Positions 8,900 to 17,011 of a stretch of DNA of 64,000 nt are shown here, piece after piece (the first letter of the stretch is position 1; each line of letters starts with the position of its first letter). The notes under the pieces are model-generated. The model saw nothing but the letters and a program-made list of their open reading frames with translations. It was not told where the DNA came from and did no database searches. The stretch is taken from positions 1 to 64,000 of the forward strand of contig PWMQ01000010.1 of NCBI GenBank assembly GCA_003558125.1, written 5' to 3'. The translations under genes and the position numbers were made by a program. Source of the DNA: Natronospira sp. (GTDB lineage Bacteria; Pseudomonadota; Gammaproteobacteria; Natronospirales; Natronospiraceae).

Positions 8900-9730
8900 A
8901 TGTGGACTGTCAACGCCAATGGCGCGGAAATTCCCGTTATCGGTTTTGGGACCTTTGAACTGGCCCCCGAAGACGCCCTACGCATGGTGGAGCACGCCAT
9001 CCAGGCAGGTTACCGCCATATCGACACCGCCCAGATTTACGACAATGAATCCGCGGTGGGCGAAGCCATCGCCCATGCCCCGGTTCGCCGGGAGGAGCTG
9101 TTTCTCACCACCAAGGTCTGGATCAACGCCATGCGGCCGGGGAAGCTGGAGGCCTCGGTGGAGGAGAGCCTGCGCAAACTGCAGACGGACTATGTGGATC
9201 TGCTGCTGCTGCACTGGCCCAACCCCAAAGTGGATTTTCAGGCCATGTTCGACAGCTTGAACGCGGTGCGGGAGCAGGGCCTGGCCCGGAATATCGGGGT
9301 CAGCAACTACCCCAGCGACTGGCTGGGCCGCGCCCGGGAGGCCTCCCGGGCGCCGCTGGTGAGCAATCAGATCGAATACCACCCCTTCCTCGGCCAAAAG
9401 ACCCTGCAGCCCATGCTCCGCGAGGCCGGCATGGCCCTGACCGCCTACTGCCCCCTGGCCCAGGGCCGGGTGTTCGAGAGCGAGACCCTCAAGACCATTG
9501 CCGACAAGCACGGCAAGAACCCGGGCCAGGTAGCCCTGCGCTGGCTGATCCAGCAGGACGGAGTGGTCGCCATCCCCCGCTCCAGCCGGGAGGAGCACGC
9601 CAGCGCCAATATCGACATCTTCGATTTCGAACTCAGCCAACAGGAGATGGGTGAGATCGCCGGGCTGGCCGATCCCCAGGGGCGGGTGATAAACCCAGAG
9701 GGGTTGGCGCCTAGCTGGGACGTCGATTAA
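8900..9730 (+). CDS. Aldo/keto reductase (2,5-diketo-D-gluconate reductase-like)
   Basis: This is an NADPH-dependent cytosolic carbonyl reductase of the AKR superfamily, in the group that holds DkgA/DkgB and prokaryotic AKR5 enzymes. These reduce diketogluconate, methylglyoxal and other aldehydes. The 276 residues form a complete (beta/alpha)8 barrel. The catalytic tetrad is Asp42, Tyr47, Lys72 and His105 (LLLLHWPNP). The NADP-binding segment AIPRSSREEH lies near the C-terminus. A GGAGCAG ribosome site precedes the ATG. The gene stands alone between a cold-shock gene on one strand and a convergent peptidase. Substrate cannot be assigned; a detoxification role is most likely. Confidence 0.88.
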   Translation: MWTVNANGAEIPVIGFGTFELAPEDALRMVEHAIQAGYRHIDTAQIYDNESAVGEAIAHAPVRREELFLTTKVWINAMRPGKLEASVEESLRKLQTDYVDLLLLHWPNPKVDFQAMFDSLNAVREQGLARNIGVSNYPSDWLGRAREASRAPLVSNQIEYHPFLGQKTLQPMLREAGMALTAYCPLAQGRVFESETLKTIADKHGKNPGQVALRWLIQQDGVVAIPRSSREEHASANIDIFDFELSQQEMGEIAGLADPQGRVINPEGLAPSWDVD

Positions 9731-9733
9731 ACC

Positions 9734-9855
9734 CCCGTGGGAGCGGATTCATCCGCGATTGGATGCCCTCGGCTGGCACACCATTCTTCTATCGCCCACA
9801 GAGAGCGGCGTGCCTTCGCTTGGATTGCAATCGCGGATGAATCCGCTCCCACGGG
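9734..9855. repeat. BIME-like inverted REP pair, locus 1
   Basis: CCGTGGGAGCGGATTCATCC plus GCGATT (ending at 9760) is repeated as a perfect reverse complement of about 28 bp at 9829-9856, with about 70 bp between. It lies between convergent genes. The same unit in variant form occurs at 13175-13251, 23455-23528 and 38294-38368. Such REP units are typical intergenic repeats mobilised in trans by RAYT-type transposases in gammaproteobacteria. No such transposase is in the window. Confidence 0.9.
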
Positions 9856-9857
9856 GC

Positions 9858-9885
9858 AAAAAAAACGGGCCCCTTCCGGGGCCCG
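9858..9885 (-). terminator. Intrinsic terminator of the prolyl oligopeptidase gene
   Basis: CGGGCCCC-TTCC-GGGGCCCG (9866-9885) with an A-run at 9858-9865 gives, on the minus strand, a GC stem followed by eight T residues. Confidence 0.9.
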
Positions 9886-9907
9886 CCGATTCCGCTTACC
9901 CGGCACC

Positions 9908-12100
9908 TCAATCCAGTTCCAATCCCAAGTGCTCCGCCAGGAAAGCCCAACGGTCTCGGGCTTCCTCGATGCGCATGGTGGTGGACATGCCGGCGCCGTG
10001 GCCGGCGCGGTCCTCGATGCGGATGAGCATGGGACTGGCGCTGTCCTCGGCCTGCTTGTACTGCAGCATGGCCGCGTACTTGAAGCTGTGGCCAGGCACC
10101 ACACGATCGTCATGGTCCGCCGTGGTCACCAATACCGGCGGATAGTCATGACCCTCGGCGATGTTGTGGTAAGGCGAATACTGCAGCTGCACTTCAAAGT
10201 CCTCCTTGACCTCCGGGTTGCCGTAATCCGGGGCCCAGCCCGCGCCCACGGTGAACTTGTGGAAGCGCAGCATATCCATCACGCCCACCGCCGGCAGTGC
10301 GGCCCCAAAGAGCTCGGGGCGCTGATTGATGACGGCGCCCACCAGCAAGCCACCGTTGGAGCGACCGTAGATGCCCAGGTTGTCGGCCGAGGTATAACCC
10401 TCGTCGATCAGATACTCGGCGGCCGCGATGAAGTCGTCAAAGACATTCTGCTTCTTGTCCTGCACACCGGCCTGGTGCCATTCACGGCCGTATTCACCAC
10501 CACCACGAATGTTGGCGGAAGCGTAGATGCCGCCCTGTTCCATCCAGGCCAGGTTCTCCACCGAGAATGAGGGCAGGATGGGAATGTTGAAGCCACCATA
10601 GCCATAGAGCAGGGTGGGGACATTGCCATCGGGCTCCACATCCCGACGGTGGGTAATGAACATGGGGACTTCGGTGCCGTCCTTGGACTCATAGATGACC
10701 TGCTGTGTCACATAGTCCTCCGGATCGAAGCCGCTCAGTTCAGGCTGTCGGAACAGTTCCGGCTCCTCCCACTCACCGGGCTTGTGGTGGAACACCGTGG
10801 TGGGATAGAGGAAGGAGCTGAAGGAGAAGAACATCTCGCCGTCACGGCCGCTGCTGACGCTGCCGACGGTTCCCAGCGTGGGGAGTTCCACGTCGCCCCT
10901 GTCCTCGCCATCACGGCCAAAGATCGACAGGCGGCTGTGGGCATCTTCCATGTAGTTGACGATGAAATAGTCACCCACGGCATTGACGCCTCGGATCACT
11001 CGCTCACGTTCCTCGACAATGGTTTCCCAGTTGTCACGATCCGGTTCGCCGGTATCAATGGCGATGATCCGACCACGGGGCGCATCGGCGGTGGTGTAGA
11101 AAAAGAAGGTCTCGCCGTCGTTATCAAGGAAGTGATAACCGCCGTCGAAATCATCCAGCAACTCCACCACATCTCCGTCGAAGGAGGGATCTTCCGGATC
11201 CTGCAAATCCAGGTAATAGACCCGGTTGCGGCGATCGGTACCTTCCCGAACGGTCAGGATCAGATAGCGACCATCGTCACTGACTTCCGGGGCAAAGCGC
11301 CAATCCGGCCGGTCGGGCCGTTCGTAGACCAGAACATTGTCTTCCTGATCCTGGCCCATGCGATGGTAGAAGACCCGATGATCTTCATTGGGCGCGGTCA
11401 AAGGATCCCCTTCCGGTTCCGGGTAACGGCTGTAGAAGAAGCCTTCGTGATCATGGGTCCAGGCGGCCGGTGAATACTTGATCCACTCGAGGAAATCACC
11501 GGTGTCCTCGCCCGATTCAATATTGCGGATATGGAAGGTCTGCCAGTCCGAACCGCCCTCGGCCTTGCCGTAGGCAATGTATTCCCCATCCTCGCGCACC
11601 GAGGTCATGGTCAGGGAAACGGTGCCATCCTCGGAAAAGCGGTTGGGATCGATCAGGACCTGCGGCTCGTCATCCAGCTCCGAAAGCCAGTAAAGGACAT
11701 CATGGTCCTGCAGGCCGTCGTTCCGGCGGTAGAAGTAGCGGCCCGCTTCCTCGCTGGGCACCGAGTAGCGCTCGAAGTCCCAGAGTTCGGTCATCCGCTC
11801 CTTGAAGCGCTGACGCCCGTCCAGGCTCTCGAGGTGCTCGAAGGTGAGTTCGTTCTGGGCATTGATCCAGTCACGAACCTCCTCACTGCCCAGCTCCTCC
11901 AGCCAGCGATAAGGGTCGGCAATCTCGTGGCCGTGGATTTCCTCCACCAGGTCCTGGCGGCGGGTTTCAGGGTAGGCCGGACGCTGGGTTTCTGCGACGT
12001 CGGCCCGGCTTTCCTCCTGGGTCTCTTGGTCGGGTGCCTCACAGGCGGCCAGGGCGAGCGCCGAGGCGACGGATAGACTGATAAGGGATTGTCTGTACAT
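9908..12100 (-). CDS. Prolyl oligopeptidase (S9A), predicted lipoprotein
   Basis: This is a prolyl endopeptidase that cleaves short peptides after proline. The 730 residues have the full S9A layout. A signal with a lipobox-like LALAAC ends near residue 20, followed by an acidic linker. The N-terminal segment DPYRWLEELGSEEVRDWINAQN is split here for length: DPYRWLEELGS at about 62-72, then EEVRDWINAQN. A seven-bladed propeller and the C-terminal hydrolase domain follow. The catalytic Ser581 lies in GRSNGG, the Asp at 664/665 in DHDDR and His701 in AGHGAG. The enzyme is probably anchored in the periplasm. A strong terminator follows. Together with the S9 lipoprotein at 5948 and the subtilase at 25351 it suggests peptide feeding. 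Confidence 0.94.
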   Translation of the reverse strand: MYRQSLISLSVASALALAACEAPDQETQEESRADVAETQRPAYPETRRQDLVEEIHGHEIADPYRWLEELGSEEVRDWINAQNELTFEHLESLDGRQRFKERMTELWDFERYSVPSEEAGRYFYRRNDGLQDHDVLYWLSELDDEPQVLIDPNRFSEDGTVSLTMTSVREDGEYIAYGKAEGGSDWQTFHIRNIESGEDTGDFLEWIKYSPAAWTHDHEGFFYSRYPEPEGDPLTAPNEDHRVFYHRMGQDQEDNVLVYERPDRPDWRFAPEVSDDGRYLILTVREGTDRRNRVYYLDLQDPEDPSFDGDVVELLDDFDGGYHFLDNDGETFFFYTTADAPRGRIIAIDTGEPDRDNWETIVEERERVIRGVNAVGDYFIVNYMEDAHSRLSIFGRDGEDRGDVELPTLGTVGSVSSGRDGEMFFSFSSFLYPTTVFHHKPGEWEEPELFRQPELSGFDPEDYVTQQVIYESKDGTEVPMFITHRRDVEPDGNVPTLLYGYGGFNIPILPSFSVENLAWMEQGGIYASANIRGGGEYGREWHQAGVQDKKQNVFDDFIAAAEYLIDEGYTSADNLGIYGRSNGGLLVGAVINQRPELFGAALPAVGVMDMLRFHKFTVGAGWAPDYGNPEVKEDFEVQLQYSPYHNIAEGHDYPPVLVTTADHDDRVVPGHSFKYAAMLQYKQAEDSASPMLIRIEDRAGHGAGMSTTMRIEEARDRWAFLAEHLGLELD

Positions 12101-12170
12101 GGCGATTTAAAGTCCGTTTGCTTTGCTCGGGGAATTGGAAAGACTAGGACAAACTGGGCCCCGGGCCAAG

Positions 12171-12356
12171 TCACCCGCCGTGGGATTCACCGCGATGGAT
12201 CGGCCATTCGCTGAAGGCGAGGATGAGGAGAAGGACGAGATGGACAATGGGAATGGCGGCGAGCAGGCCCAGCCAGGGGTTGTAGCCGGCCTTGCGGGCG
12301 ATCTGATAACCGCAGACGGCGAAGAAGATCATCAGGACAATGGCAATAATTTGCAT
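12171..12356 (-). CDS. Small membrane protein, 61 residues
   Basis: This is a short integral membrane protein of unknown function. The start at 12356 (MQIIAIVLMIFFAVCGYQIA) was chosen over longer frames because hydrophobic coding character begins there. Two membrane segments are visible, at about 2-17 and 31-48, joined by a short RKAGYNPW loop. The tail is polar and His/Glu-rich. Small two-helix proteins with this GYNPWLGLL-type loop are common in proteobacteria, but no function is known to me. It lies 70 bp upstream of the prolyl oligopeptidase gene on the same strand, and it is divergent from the membrane protein at 12424. Confidence 0.65.
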   Translation of the reverse strand: MQIIAIVLMIFFAVCGYQIARKAGYNPWLGLLAAIPIVHLVLLLILAFSEWPIHRGESHGG

Positions 12357-12423
12357 AATCGATCCTCGCGGTAGAATGTCGCGTATTCGCAGCCAATGCC
12401 GCAGATTGCCACGGAGCCCACGC

Positions 12424-12786
12424 ATGTACCAGTTGCTCGCCGCCGGATTTGCCCTTTTGATCATCGCCACCGGCATCGCTCTGCTCGCCTGGCTGGTGAG
12501 CGCCGGGCTGTGGGCACCCATCGATCCGCTGGGGGCCGGGCTGTTTGCCGGGGCGGCGGGCACCTTCTGGCTGCTGGCCGCCACCCGCCTGCTGGGCAAG
12601 GCCCGGGCCCGGGCACACTACCTGAGTGCAGCGGCGCTGGTAATGGTGGTGACGGTGGCGGAGCTGGGCCTGATTCTGCTTACCGGTACCTACACCGGGG
12701 TCGGTCTGACGCTGGCCATTCTGGGCACCAGCGGGGGACTGGTGTTCACGGTGGTCTGGTCGATGCTGGCCGGCTCTGGTCGGTAA
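12424..12786 (+). CDS. Hypothetical membrane protein, 120 residues
   Basis: This is a four-helix hydrophobic protein of unknown function. The ATG at 12424 (MYQLLAAGFALLIIATGIAL) was selected because upstream codons read as non-coding Arg-rich sequence. Membrane segments are visible at about 5-25, 37-55, 70-88 and 93-115. Its stop codon TAA shares a base with the ATG of the alkyltransferase-like gene (12784-12788, TAATG), so the two are very likely translationally coupled. I do not recognise a family. A link to DNA repair is suggested only by the overlap. Confidence 0.6.
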   Translation: MYQLLAAGFALLIIATGIALLAWLVSAGLWAPIDPLGAGLFAGAAGTFWLLAATRLLGKARARAHYLSAAALVMVVTVAELGLILLTGTYTGVGLTLAILGTSGGLVFTVVWSMLAGSGR

Positions 12787-13103
12787 TGGCGTCGTCGGAG
12801 TATTACGAGCGCATCTATGCCGCGGTGGCGGCAGTGCCCAGGGGCTATGTCAGTACCTACGGTGATATCGCCCGTGCGGCCGGTCTTCCCGGCCAGGCCC
12901 GCCTGGTGGGTTATGCCCTCCACGCCCTGCCCTCCGGCAGCACCCTGCCCTGGCACCGAATCATCAATGCCCGCGGTGAGCTCAGCCTGCCGGACGACGG
13001 GGCCGGCTCCATCCAGCGGGATCGGCTGGCGGAGGAAGGGGTGGAATTCGGCTTGCGCGGGCGGATTGATTTGGGGCGCTATCGGTTTGGGTTTTCTGAT
13101 TAG
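12786..13103 (+). CDS. Alkyltransferase-like protein (ATL), MGMT family
   Basis: ATL proteins bind O6-alkylguanine in DNA without removing the alkyl group and direct the lesion to nucleotide excision repair. The 105-residue protein has the MGMT DNA-binding domain (GYVSTYGDIARAAG, 20-33), but the methyl-acceptor motif PCHR is replaced by PWHR (55-58). Trp56 therefore stands where the reactive cysteine would be, which defines ATLs such as E. coli YbaZ and Thermus TTHA1564. Asn61 and Arg63 (NARG) of the binding turn are kept. It overlaps the stop codon of the membrane protein before it. Strand-specific context gives no partner repair gene. Confidence 0.92.
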   Translation: MASSEYYERIYAAVAAVPRGYVSTYGDIARAAGLPGQARLVGYALHALPSGSTLPWHRIINARGELSLPDDGAGSIQRDRLAEEGVEFGLRGRIDLGRYRFGFSD

Positions 13104-13174
13104 GCTTCGATTAGGGTAATACCCTTCGATGGCGGTGACGGTGGGGCATTTCGGTCCAGGTCCTGGTGGCCTTC

Positions 13175-13251
13175 AATCGCGAATAAATTCGCTCCTACGG
13201 TGCCTATAAGCTTACGCCGAAGCCGCCGTAGGAGCGGCTTTAGCCGCGATT
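13175..13251. repeat. BIME-like inverted REP pair, locus 2
   Basis: AATCGCGAATAAATTCGCTC with CTACGGTGCC following (13175-13204) faces CCGTAGGAGCGGCTTTAGCC plus GCGATT (13226-13251). This is an imperfect inverted pair of the unit seen at 9734. The variant centre (AATAAATT versus CTTTAGCC) shows two REP subtypes combined. Confidence 0.85.
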
Positions 13252-13296
13252 AAACGGCCCAAATCGAAGGCAATTTGCTCAAATTCCAGAATAAGC

Positions 13297-13570
13297 CATC
13301 AGCAGGCACTACCCAGGTGACCACCCCCCAAGGTAGGCCTTGGAGCCGACAGGGCTTTCCAAGGCAGTGTGAGCCAGGGTGAGGCAAGACCGATGGTCCG
13401 GTGGACCATCGCGGCTTGCCGAACGCCCGCACAGGGATGTGCGGGCTGGACCGGGAGGCGGAGCAGGAATGCGCAGCCTTTCGACCGAACCCAGAGCCCC
13501 CATGGATGGGTTTACGGTGTCCTTGGAAAGCCCTGTCGGCTCCAAAGCCGGAATGCGCCCCGTCACCGAT
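13297..13570 (-). repeat. Structured repeat element, copy A
   Basis: On the minus strand the element reads ATCGGTGACGGGGCGCATTC, then a first arm (13518-13547 in + coordinates), a core, and a second arm (13334-13360), ending CCTACCTTGG...GGTCACCTGGG. The arms CCTTGGAAAGCCCTGTCGGC and CCGACAGGGCTTTCCAAGG are reverse complements for about 25 bp. The core carries CCCGCAC-ATCCCT-GTGCGGG (about 13426-13445) and GATGGTCC-ggt-GGACCATC (about 13392-13410). The flanks and core motifs match copy B at 38081-38262, but the arms do not. Confidence 0.85.
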
Positions 13571-13599
13571 AACAAAGGGTCCTGCATGAATCGAGGCCT

Positions 13600-14574
13600 T
13601 TACCTAGAAGCCGCCTTCTCCTGCTGAGTCAGCCAGACATCCAGGCCCTGGGCGTCCAGCTTGAGGTCCATGCCCAGAATATCCCCTGCCTTCTGTTCCG
13701 GCTCACTGATGCCATGCCGCGCCAGGCGTTCAGCCTGATGGTCGATCAGAGCGGCCTCGATCTCGTCGACACGATTATCACTTTGCTGGTGCTCGCGGGC
13801 GATGGCCACGAAGGCGTCGATCTCCGCGTGCAGGGTTTCGGCGTGGCGGTCCAGGTCGGTCACGCGGCTGTAGTGGGTGAGGAAACAGGCATTCGGCTCC
13901 AAGCCCATGATCCGGTCGATGGAAGCATGCATGGCCTCGGGGTCGAAATGGACCGGGGTGGTGGTGGGGAGGATGAACTCGCCCTGGTCGGTATCCAGTT
14001 CCCGGTAGGAAACGCCGAAGGTATCGCCGGTGAAAACGGCGTGGGGCCGGTCATCGAAGATGCAGTAGTGATGCTTGGCATGGCCCGGGGTATGCAACAG
14101 CGTCAGGTGGCGCTCGCCCAGGGTCAGGGTCATGCCATCCTGCGATTCCCGAACCCGCTCGGCCGGGATCGGGGGAATCTCGCCATACAGCTGATTGAAC
14201 ATCGCCTCGCCATACACGGCCTTGGTGCCGGCAATCAGCTTGCCTGGGTCAACCATGTGTCGCGCACCGCGAGGATGGACGACACAAACGGCATTGGGCA
14301 GGTGGCGCATCAGCTCGCCGGCGCCGCCGGCATGATCCAGATGCACATGGGTCAGCAGGACATAATCCACCGCCTCCCGGTCCAGGCGGAATTCATCCAG
14401 TGCCGCCAGCAGCGACGGCACCGAATGGCTGGTGCCGGTGTCCACATAGGCGGCGCGGCCTTGATCGACGATCAGGTGGCTGGCATCGAAACGCGGCCGG
14501 TGGTAATCGGTATCGATGGCCGTGATACCGTGCGGGAAACGGGTCAGTCTCGGGCGAGTGGCGGTCACACTCAT
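13600..14574 (-). CDS. MBL-fold metallo-hydrolase
   Basis: This is a metallo-beta-lactamase-fold hydrolase of the glyoxalase II-like group and is probably a thioesterase or esterase in the cytosol. The 324 residues carry the dinuclear metal motif HVHLDH (76-81), a downstream HTPGHAKHH (about 157-165) and GDTFG (about 177-181). A C-terminal His (FLTHYSR) is the likely last metal ligand. The C-terminal 80 residues are helical and charged. The start at 14574 was chosen for its GGAGG ribosome site; an upstream in-frame ATG at 14604 has none. The gene is divergent from the diaminopropionate ammonia-lyase-like gene with only 59 bp between, so they probably share a control region. Substrate unknown. 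Confidence 0.85.
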   Translation of the reverse strand: MSVTATRPRLTRFPHGITAIDTDYHRPRFDASHLIVDQGRAAYVDTGTSHSVPSLLAALDEFRLDREAVDYVLLTHVHLDHAGGAGELMRHLPNAVCVVHPRGARHMVDPGKLIAGTKAVYGEAMFNQLYGEIPPIPAERVRESQDGMTLTLGERHLTLLHTPGHAKHHYCIFDDRPHAVFTGDTFGVSYRELDTDQGEFILPTTTPVHFDPEAMHASIDRIMGLEPNACFLTHYSRVTDLDRHAETLHAEIDAFVAIAREHQQSDNRVDEIEAALIDHQAERLARHGISEPEQKAGDILGMDLKLDAQGLDVWLTQQEKAASR

Positions 14575-14633
14575 AGCGCCTCCAGTCGATGCGTGTCGGC
14601 CCATTTTACAGGCCTTGTGACGGAGAACAGGGG

Positions 14634-15752
14634 ATGTGGATCCATCACCAGCAGAAAACAGCGACCACTGAGTTGCCGGCGGGCTTCAGGGCCCGGGATT
14701 TCGGCCAGGCCGCCGACTTCATTCGGGCCTGCCCGGCGTACCGGCCAACCCCCCTTCACAGTGCACCCGATCTGGCCCACGCGCTCGGGCTTGACGGGCT
14801 GCTGCTCAAGGATGAATCGGCCCGCTTCGGCCTGCGCAGTTTCAAGGGCCTGGGCGGACCCTATGCAGTGGTCATGCTGGCCTGGGAGGCGCTGCGGTCC
14901 AACGGTTTCGACGGCCCACCCAGGGCCCTTTTCGATCCGGCCATGCGGCCTGCCGCGAATCTCACCATTGCCTGCGCCAGTGCCGGCAATCATGCCCAGG
15001 CGGTGGCGGCCGGTGCGCGCCTGATCGGGGCGGCCTGCCGGGTCTTTCTGCCCGCCCACACCGAGGCCTCGCGTGTCGCGGCGATCCGGGACAAGGGGGC
15101 CCACATCGAGACCATTGACGCGCGCTACGATGAAACCGTGGCACAGGCCCGGGAAAGGGCCAAGGCCCATGACTGGATTTTCGTGCCGGACAGCAACCTG
15201 CTGGGTGACCGGGAATCGGCCCGCCGGGTCATGCTCGGCTACGGCCAGATACTGGAAGAAAGTGAAGCTCAGTGGCAGTCCCAGGGCCTGGCGGCCCCCA
15301 GCCATCTGGTCATTCAGGGCGGCGTGGGCGGGCTGCCCGGGTCGCTGGCGGCCTGGAGCGTCTGCCGCTGGGGCCGGTCGCGGCCGACGCTGATCGTGGT
15401 GGAGCCGGCCGAGGCCGACTGCCTGCTCACTAGCGCCCGTGCCGGTGAGCGCCGTCGCAGCGCGGGCTCACTGGACACGGTACTGCGAGGGATGGATTGC
15501 GCCGAACCCTCGCCCCTGGCCTGGGAGATTCTTGCCCGACAGGCTGAACATTTCCTGAGCGTGGATGATGACAGCTGTCGGCGAATGGCTCGAAGGCTGG
15601 CGGAAGGCCAGCCATCACTTGCCACCAGCCCTACCGGCACCGCCGGGCTGGCGGGCCTGGCGAAGCTGGTAGATGATCCGGCGGCACGAAAGGCCGCGAA
15701 CCTGGATGAACATGCTCGGGTGCTCGCAATACTCACCGAGGCCCCGGCGTGA
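14634..15752 (+). CDS. Diaminopropionate ammonia-lyase-like PLP enzyme
   Basis: This is a fold-type II PLP enzyme of the threonine synthase/serine dehydratase superfamily, closest in pattern to DpaL/YgeX, which converts 2,3-diaminopropionate to pyruvate and two ammonia. The characteristic segment LLKDESARFGLRSFKGLGG spans residues 57-75, and Lys71 is the predicted Schiff-base lysine. SAGNHAQA and the later GGVGGLPGS phosphate-binding loop are also present. The 372 residues are slightly shorter than the usual 400. The ATG at 14634 follows GGAGAACAGGGG. A related secondary-metabolite or osmolyte amino-acid lyase is possible. The next gene is an HDAC-like amidohydrolase, 95 bp away. Confidence 0.8.
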   Translation: MWIHHQQKTATTELPAGFRARDFGQAADFIRACPAYRPTPLHSAPDLAHALGLDGLLLKDESARFGLRSFKGLGGPYAVVMLAWEALRSNGFDGPPRALFDPAMRPAANLTIACASAGNHAQAVAAGARLIGAACRVFLPAHTEASRVAAIRDKGAHIETIDARYDETVAQARERAKAHDWIFVPDSNLLGDRESARRVMLGYGQILEESEAQWQSQGLAAPSHLVIQGGVGGLPGSLAAWSVCRWGRSRPTLIVVEPAEADCLLTSARAGERRRSAGSLDTVLRGMDCAEPSPLAWEILARQAEHFLSVDDDSCRRMARRLAEGQPSLATSPTGTAGLAGLAKLVDDPAARKAANLDEHARVLAILTEAPA

Positions 15753-15847
15753 CAGGGGTCAGGCATGACTCAGGACAACGAGAACGACCGTTACTGATCG
15801 CTTCCACTGGGCTATGCTGCAACTGAGGTGGCGAAGGGAGTGCGAGC

Positions 15848-16960
15848 GTGAATGACAATGCCAAGCAACGCAAGGTCCTGGTCCTCAACGATCCCCGCGT
15901 GCTGGAGCACCGCCCTGACGTGGAGGATGAGTTCCTGCCGGGACGGCTCAACAAGCGGGTGCGGGGAATTCTCTCCAGCCTGGTGGTGAAATGGAACTAC
16001 CCTGAGCATCCCGGTCGGATCACGGCGATCACCGACTTGCTGGCAGCCGAGCCCATTGCTGGAGTGGAGCTGGCACCCGGCCGGGTGGCGACCCGCGAAG
16101 AGTTGCTGCGGGTTCATACCGACAGCTATCTCAAATCCATCTACAAGCTGCGTGGCAAGCATGCCTGGCTGGACGTGGACACCACGGCGGTCTCACCCGG
16201 CAGTGTGGAGGCCGCGGAAGTAGCGGCGGGCTCGGCGATCCGGGCCGTCGAGGCGGTAATGACCGGCGAAGCGGACAGCGCCTTCGCCCTCTCCCGGCCG
16301 CCGGGGCATCACGCCACCTCGGTGCGTGCCCGCGGTTTTTGTCTGTTCAACAACGTTGCCGTGGCCGCCGCCCATGCGCAGATGGCGATGGATTGCGAGC
16401 GTGTCTTGATCGTTGACTGGGATGCCCACCATGGCAATGGGACCCAGGATATTTTCTGGGCCAACCCCGATGTGATGCTTTTCGATACCCATCGCGCCGC
16501 ACCCTTTTATCCGGGCAGCGGCCATCTGGAGGAGGTGGGTGAGGGTATCGGCGAGGGTACCACCATCAATGTGCCCCTTCCGGAGGGGGCCGGCGATGAG
16601 GCGATGATTCGCGCCTTCCGGGAGATTCTGGTCCCGGCCGCAGAGTGGTTCCAGCCCGATCTGATCCTGGTCTCGGCCGGTTTCGACCCTCACCGTCTGG
16701 ATCTTTGCCTCAACTGCAGTGACGAGGGCTTCAGCCAGCTCACCGGAATCATGCGTGATCTGGCGGACCAGCTCTGCAAGGGGCGACTGGCCTTTGTGCT
16801 GGAAGGCGGCTACAACCTGCAACCACTGGCCCGCGGGGTCCACGCCGTGCTGGAGGTCCTGGCCGGTGGCGATCCCAAGGTCCCCACCGATCCCGGGGTG
16901 GCGGCGGTTACCGAGGCGCGGGATTTTCATCTCAGTGCGTTTGGCGATGACATTGATTGA
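15848..16960 (+). CDS. Histone deacetylase-family amidohydrolase (acetylpolyamine-type)
   Basis: This is a zinc amidohydrolase of the bacterial class II HDAC-like group. Members remove acetyl groups from polyamines or other amines; true protein deacetylation is less certain. The 370-residue protein keeps the whole active site: His154/His155 (PPGHHA), Asp192 and His194 (WDAHHGNG) with Asp280 (SAGFDPH) as zinc ligands, and the transition-state Tyr322 (LEGGYN). The N-terminal 40 residues are longer than usual. A GGGAGTGCGAGC sequence precedes the start. It follows the PLP lyase on the same strand and may share its transcript, which would suit amine or polyamine catabolism. This link is inference. 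Confidence 0.88.
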   Translation: MNDNAKQRKVLVLNDPRVLEHRPDVEDEFLPGRLNKRVRGILSSLVVKWNYPEHPGRITAITDLLAAEPIAGVELAPGRVATREELLRVHTDSYLKSIYKLRGKHAWLDVDTTAVSPGSVEAAEVAAGSAIRAVEAVMTGEADSAFALSRPPGHHATSVRARGFCLFNNVAVAAAHAQMAMDCERVLIVDWDAHHGNGTQDIFWANPDVMLFDTHRAAPFYPGSGHLEEVGEGIGEGTTINVPLPEGAGDEAMIRAFREILVPAAEWFQPDLILVSAGFDPHRLDLCLNCSDEGFSQLTGIMRDLADQLCKGRLAFVLEGGYNLQPLARGVHAVLEVLAGGDPKVPTDPGVAAVTEARDFHLSAFGDDID

Positions 16961-17011
16961 GCGGAGTTGCACGATCAGTTCGTTACTTTAGAGAAGTAGT
17001 AGTAACGAAGA

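Larger units (their letters stand above)
13104..13599. other. Non-coding region holding a REP pair and a structured repeat
   Basis: About 500 bp between convergent genes contain no credible gene. The first part holds the REP pair at 13175-13251. The rest holds copy A of a structured repeat (13297-13570) with long inverted arms and nested hairpins. Open frames across this part are by-products of the repeats. Confidence 0.8.

Noticed and set aside
12786-13103. Active O6-methylguanine-DNA methyltransferase
   Set aside because: The acceptor Cys is replaced by Trp (PWHR), so it is an alkyltransferase-like protein without transfer activity.
13297-13570. Small genes within the structured repeat
   Set aside because: Several overlapping frames cross it on both strands, all made of repeated palindromic sequence without ribosome sites or conserved product.
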